A stretch of 64,000 nucleotides of DNA, taken from the NCBI RefSeq assembly GCF_018406645.1, contig NZ_AP024546.1, positions 62,001 through 126,000 on the forward strand. The letters run 5' to 3'. The notes beneath the pieces are model-generated. The model was not told the DNA's origin and searched no databases. It was given only the letters and a program-made list of their open reading frames with translations. Position numbers and translations under genes: made by a program. Shown here one piece after another: positions 60,953-64,000 of the stretch. This DNA comes from Lysobacter helvus. Its GTDB lineage: Bacteria > Pseudomonadota > Gammaproteobacteria > Xanthomonadales > Xanthomonadaceae. How positions within the stretch are numbered: position 1 is the stretch's first letter; each line of letters starts with the position of its first letter.

Positions 60953-60967
60953 CGCACCAAGGGTGCG
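60953..60967. promoter_or_regulatory. 15-bp palindrome upstream of the arginine leader
   Basis: CGCACC-AAG-GGTGCG is a perfect inverted repeat 18 bp after the stop of the upstream exported-protein gene and 15 bp before the longest leader frame. It could be an operator, or a hairpin of the upstream transcript; no T run follows. Confidence 0.35.
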
Positions 60968-60984
60968 GCGATGCAACGAAAGCG

Positions 60985-61452
60985 TCAGGGCGTGCTGGCG
61001 CGCGGCGGGATGTAGGGCACCACCGAAACGCGGACCCGCAGGCGGTTGCCCGGGTCGAACGGCAGGCGCGAGCGGTACTTGGTGCCGCGGTACACGTAGT
61101 CCACGTCGTAGGCGATGGGCCGGCGGAATTCGCGCACGACGGGGACCATCTCGCACTCGCCCTGGGCCGGCGCCGGCGCGGGCTTGCCGCCGAAGGCCCC
61201 GCGCACGGCGCCGACCACCTTCGCCACGCCGGTGCCCGCGGGCTCGGCGTCGCCGTGGCAGCGCGGTTCCATGCGGGTGGCGCGCAACACCTGGTAGATC
61301 GGCTGCACGCGCATCACCTGGGCGAAGTCGAGGCGGACGTTCTCGTTCTGGAGCACCGTGGTGCCGCTGTCCTGGGCCCGTGCGACCACGGGCATGGCGC
61401 CCGCGAAGGCGGACAGGATCAGGGCGATGACGGGGGCTGCGAGGGTGCGCAC
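60985..61452 (-). CDS. small exported protein, 155 aa
   Basis: Unknown function. I use GTG 61452 (VRTLAAPV), which gives a proper signal peptide (hydrophobic core LIALILSAFAGAM region, cleavage near ARA at residue 26); no ATG is available in this frame. The mature part contains the short repeats of a conserved xanthomonad exported protein: VMRVQPIYQVLR and YDVDYVYRGTKYRSRLPFDPG, with two Cys (RCHG, ECEM) likely bonded. It may resemble glycine-zipper outer membrane proteins, but I am not certain. Its downstream region is the leader of the arginine operon. Confidence 0.6.
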   Translation of the reverse strand: MRTLAAPVIALILSAFAGAMPVVARAQDSGTTVLQNENVRLDFAQVMRVQPIYQVLRATRMEPRCHGDAEPAGTGVAKVVGAVRGAFGGKPAPAPAQGECEMVPVVREFRRPIAYDVDYVYRGTKYRSRLPFDPGNRLRVRVSVVPYIPPRASTP

Positions 61453-61510
61453 GCATTCAGTGTAAGCGCCGCACCGGGCCTTCGGCCTGAATCGGCCCTG
61501 TCGTGACCGG

Positions 61511-61516
61511 TAGAAT
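61511..61516 (+). promoter_or_regulatory. -10 element upstream of cysS
   Basis: TAGAAT lies 26 bp before the cysS ATG. A -35 is weak (CTGAAT, 18 bp upstream). Confidence 0.4.
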
Positions 61517-61542
61517 GCCCCGGTCACCCCCTGTACGACGCC

Positions 61543-62907
61543 ATGAACCTGCGCCTGTTCAACACCCTCACGCGCCGGGTCGAGCCCTTCGCGCCGCTCG
61601 ATCCGTCCGCCCCGACGATGTACCTGTGCGGGCCGACGGTCTACAACTACGTGCACATCGGCAACGCGCGCGGGCCCGTGGTGTTCGACGTGCTGGCCGC
61701 CCTGCTCCGCCGCCGCTTCGGCGGCCTGCGCTACGCGCGCAACATCACGGACGTCGACGACAAGATCAACAACGCCGCGCGCGAAGCGGGCGTGCCGATC
61801 GGCCAGATCACCGACCGCTTCACCGCCGCTTACCGCGAGGAGATGGCGGCCCTCGGCGTGGTCCCGCAGGAACTGCAGCCGAAGGCGACCGACCACATCC
61901 CGCAGATCGTCGCGATGATCGAGCGCCTCATCGAAAGCGGGCATGCGTACGCGGCGGAAGGCCACGTGCTGTTCTCCGTCGGAAGTTTTTCCGAATACGG
62001 CAAGCTCTCGCGCCGCGATCCCGACGACATGCTCGCCGGCGCGCGCGTCGAAGTGGCGCCGTACAAGCGCGATCCCGGCGACTTCGTGTTGTGGAAGCCC
62101 TCGACGGACGACCTCCCCGGCTGGGATTCGCCGTGGGGCCGCGGCCGTCCCGGCTGGCACATCGAGTGCTCCGCGATGGCCGAAGCGCACCTCGGCGACA
62201 CCATCGACATCCACGCCGGCGGCATCGACCTGCAGTTCCCGCACCACGAGAACGAAGTGGCGCAGAGCGAATGCGCGCACGGCGGAAAACCGTTCGCGCG
62301 CTTCTGGCTGCACAACGGGATGCTGGTGTTCGGTGGCGCGAAGATGTCCAAGTCGGTGGGCAACGTCGAGCGCATCCACGACCTGCTCGCGAAGCACCCG
62401 GCCGAAGCGCTGCGCCTGGCGTTGCTGTCGGCGCACTACCGCCAGCCGCTCGACTGGACGCCGGCGCTGATCGAACAATCCGTGCGCACGCTCGATCGCC
62501 TGTACGGCACGTTGCGCGACCTCGCGGACGTGGACGCCGCGCCCGCGATCCCCGCGACGATCGAAGACGCGCTCGACGACGACCTCAACACGCCGCAGGC
62601 GCTCGCCGAACTCGCCCGCATCGCCGGTGACGCACGCAAGGCCGAAGGGCCCGCGCGCCGCGAAGCGAAGGCCGCAGTGCTCGGGGCCGGGCTCGCGCTG
62701 GGCCTGCTGCAACAGGCGCCCGAAGCCTGGTTCGCACGCGGTGCGTCCGAAGACGACGACACCCGCATCCAGGCCCTGATCGACGAACGCATCGCCGCCA
62801 AGGCCGCGCGCGATTTCGCCCGCGCCGACGCCATCCGCCAACAGCTGGCCGACGAAGGCGTTCTCCTGGAAGACACGCCCCAGGGCGTACGCTGGAAGCG
62901 TGCATGA
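61543..62907 (+). CDS. cysS: cysteinyl-tRNA synthetase
   Basis: Class I synthetase, 454 residues. The HIGH motif is HIGN in [11 protein letters not shown] and KMSKS is intact in [10 protein letters not shown]. Zinc ligands: Cys in LCGPTV, then Cys in [11 protein letters not shown] and the two His and Glu in FPHHENEV. The C-terminal helical DALR region ends in APQ..VRWKRA. The stop overlaps the sufE start by four bases. Confidence 0.96.
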   Translation: MNLRLFNTLTRRVEPFAPLDPSAPTMYLCGPTVYNYVHIGNARGPVVFDVLAALLRRRFGGLRYARNITDVDDKINNAAREAGVPIGQITDRFTAAYREEMAALGVVPQELQPKATDHIPQIVAMIERLIESGHAYAAEGHVLFSVGSFSEYGKLSRRDPDDMLAGARVEVAPYKRDPGDFVLWKPSTDDLPGWDSPWGRGRPGWHIECSAMAEAHLGDTIDIHAGGIDLQFPHHENEVAQSECAHGGKPFARFWLHNGMLVFGGAKMSKSVGNVERIHDLLAKHPAEALRLALLSAHYRQPLDWTPALIEQSVRTLDRLYGTLRDLADVDAAPAIPATIEDALDDDLNTPQALAELARIAGDARKAEGPARREAKAAVLGAGLALGLLQQAPEAWFARGASEDDDTRIQALIDERIAAKAARDFARADAIRQQLADEGVLLEDTPQGVRWKRA

Positions 62908-63362
62908 ACCAGGTGGCTGGAATGAGCGACGCGTTGTTCCCGCTGGAGCCCAGCGCCGCGCAGGCGCAGGCCGCGATCGCCGAGGAGTTCGCGTTCTTCG
63001 GTGACTGGTCGGAGCGTTACCAGTACCTGATCGACCTCGGCCGCAAGCTGCCCGCGTTCCCCGATGCGCTGAAGACCGAAGACCATCGCCTGCACGGGTG
63101 CCAGTCGATGGTGTGGATCGTCGGCGAAGGCGACCGCGCGCGCCTGGATTTCCGCGCGATCAGCGACTCGGCGATCGTGTCGGGCCTGGCGTTCCTCGCG
63201 TTGCGCGTCTACTCGGGGCGTTCGGCGGACGAGATCCTCGCCACGGAACCTGCGTACATCGAAGAGATCGGCCTGTCGAAGCACCTGTCGCCCACGCGCA
63301 GCAACGGCCACGCCGCGCTGCTGGGCTTCATCCGCGACCGCGCACGGGCGATCGCCGCGTGA
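62904..63362 (+). CDS. sufE: cysteine desulfuration protein SufE
   Basis: Sulfur acceptor that takes persulfide from SufS for Fe-S cluster assembly, 152 residues (from ATG 62904; ATG 62922 with AGGTGG upstream is an alternative). The acceptor Cys is in [10 protein letters not shown]. The rest (SIGRSADEI-like [28 protein letters not shown]) is typical. No suf operon lies nearby; it is coupled to cysS at one end and to the transporter gene at the other. Confidence 0.9.
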   Translation: MNQVAGMSDALFPLEPSAAQAQAAIAEEFAFFGDWSERYQYLIDLGRKLPAFPDALKTEDHRLHGCQSMVWIVGEGDRARLDFRAISDSAIVSGLAFLALRVYSGRSADEILATEPAYIEEIGLSKHLSPTRSNGHAALLGFIRDRARAIAA

Positions 63363-64000
63363 GCGAAGCCGTCGCCGCGGCCGCACCGGCGCCGCTGAAG
63401 AACCGCGCGTTCCTGCAACTGCTCAGCTATCGCATCCTGGCGATGCTGTCGTACCAGATCGTCGCGGTGACGGTGGGCTGGCACATCTACGAGATCACGC
63501 GCGATCCGCTCGCGCTGGGCCTGGTGGGGCTGGCGGAAGTGATCCCGTATTTCTGCGTCGCGCCGTTCGCCGGCTATCTGGTCGATCACCTGCGGCGGCG
63601 GCGTCTCGGCGCGCTTGCGTGTTCGGGGCTGGCGATCACCGCGTTCGTCTTGGTGTCGATCACGCAAGGCTGGCTCGATCCGCACGGCACGCTGCTGATC
63701 TACGCGGCGATCGCGCTCACCGGCACGGTGCGTTCGTTCCTGACGCCGATCTACAACACCTTGTTCGCGCGCGTGTTGCCGCGCGAGCAGTTCGCGCGCG
63801 GCGCGGGGTTCGGCAGCGTCGTGTTCCAGCTGGGACTCGTGCTCGGGCCCGCGTTCGGCGGCGCGCTGGTCGCGTGGGCCGGCAAGGGCGCGGCGTATGG
63901 CCTGGCCGCGGCGCTCGCACTCGCAGCGGCGATCGCGTTGCTGCTGATGCGGATCCACGAACCGCACCACGAAGGCGAACGCGCGCCCATCTTCGCCAGC
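63359..64000 (+). CDS. MFS transporter, cut by right window edge
   Basis: Starts with GTG 63359 overlapping the sufE stop (GTGA) and runs off the window; 214 codons are seen. Six transmembrane helices are evident, with DHLRRRRLG as the cytosolic loop 2-3 signature of the major facilitator superfamily and GAGFGSVVFQLGLVLGPAFGGAL as TM5. The pattern is closest to the EntS-like exporters of siderophores or small molecules. Substrate is unknown. Confidence 0.85.
   Translation, partial: MSEAVAAAAPAPLKNRAFLQLLSYRILAMLSYQIVAVTVGWHIYEITRDPLALGLVGLAEVIPYFCVAPFAGYLVDHLRRRRLGALACSGLAITAFVLVSITQGWLDPHGTLLIYAAIALTGTVRSFLTPIYNTLFARVLPREQFARGAGFGSVVFQLGLVLGPAFGGALVAWAGKGAAYGLAAALALAAAIALLLMRIHEPHHEGERAPIFAS

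Noticed and set aside
60985-61452. the terminator at 60781-60806 as the normal end of this gene's transcript
   Set aside because: It lies about 180 bp downstream, beyond a leader-like frame, and overlaps alternative pairings; it may serve both roles, but its place in the argF' leader fits attenuation better.

Overview
The window is a very GC-rich, gene-dense stretch of a gammaproteobacterial chromosome, most probably from the Xanthomonadaceae (Lysobacter/Luteimonas-like). The main pointer is an arginine operon of the acetylcitrulline type: N-acetylornithine carbamoyltransferase, acetylcitrulline deacetylase and a fused N-acetylglutamate synthase/kinase. Other pointers are the TrpR-like gene heading the histidine operon, the GC-rich third codon positions that open long antisense frames everywhere, and the many four-base stop/start overlaps. 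I see no insertion sequence, prophage, CRISPR array or rRNA. One tRNA (tRNA-Pro, CGG) is present.

Layout. 1-10 kb: a fused isobutyryl-CoA mutase (cut by the left edge); a minus-strand operon (GST, metallo-beta-lactamase-fold protein, cupin dioxygenase-like protein, two unknowns) divergent from a MocR-type regulator; two small exported proteins; a TPR-sulfotransferase. 10-29 kb: a branched-chain amino acid catabolism region. It holds leucine dehydrogenase, isovaleryl-CoA dehydrogenase, acetyl-CoA acetyltransferase, both methylcrotonyl-CoA carboxylase subunits, methylglutaconyl-CoA hydratase, HMG-CoA lyase and an HSD10-like dehydrogenase. It is interrupted by two Ala-rich lipoproteins, a bactofilin, the FeoAB iron transporter with a Fur-box-like site, a PAS-GGDEF-EAL protein, a GNAT and a secreted amidohydrolase. 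29-35 kb: EfpL, a Nudix protein, an amino acid permease, mtnBDC of methionine salvage, and a secreted metallophosphoesterase.

35-46.3 kb: a complete hisGDCBHAFI operon headed by a TrpR-like regulator, preceded by a hisS-ammonia-lyase pair and a divergent tRNA-Pro. 46.4-53 kb: an accessory segment with a lipoprotein, two paralogous TPR proteins flanking a DUF5694-like protein, a YkgJ-type Cys-cluster protein and a secreted PI-PLC with a ricin-type lectin domain. 53-61 kb: the arginine operon argF'-argG-argE'-argAB-GNAT-argC-argH. 61-64 kb: a small exported protein, cysS, sufE and an MFS transporter cut by the right edge.

Two regulatory structures look most worth following up. (1) The argF' leader contains a short reading frame with three Arg codons, followed by a Rho-independent terminator and mutually exclusive pairings, which is the layout of a ribosome-mediated arginine attenuator. 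(2) Both TPR paralogs are preceded by a strong hairpin that buries their Shine-Dalgarno sequence, conserved in shape between the two copies.
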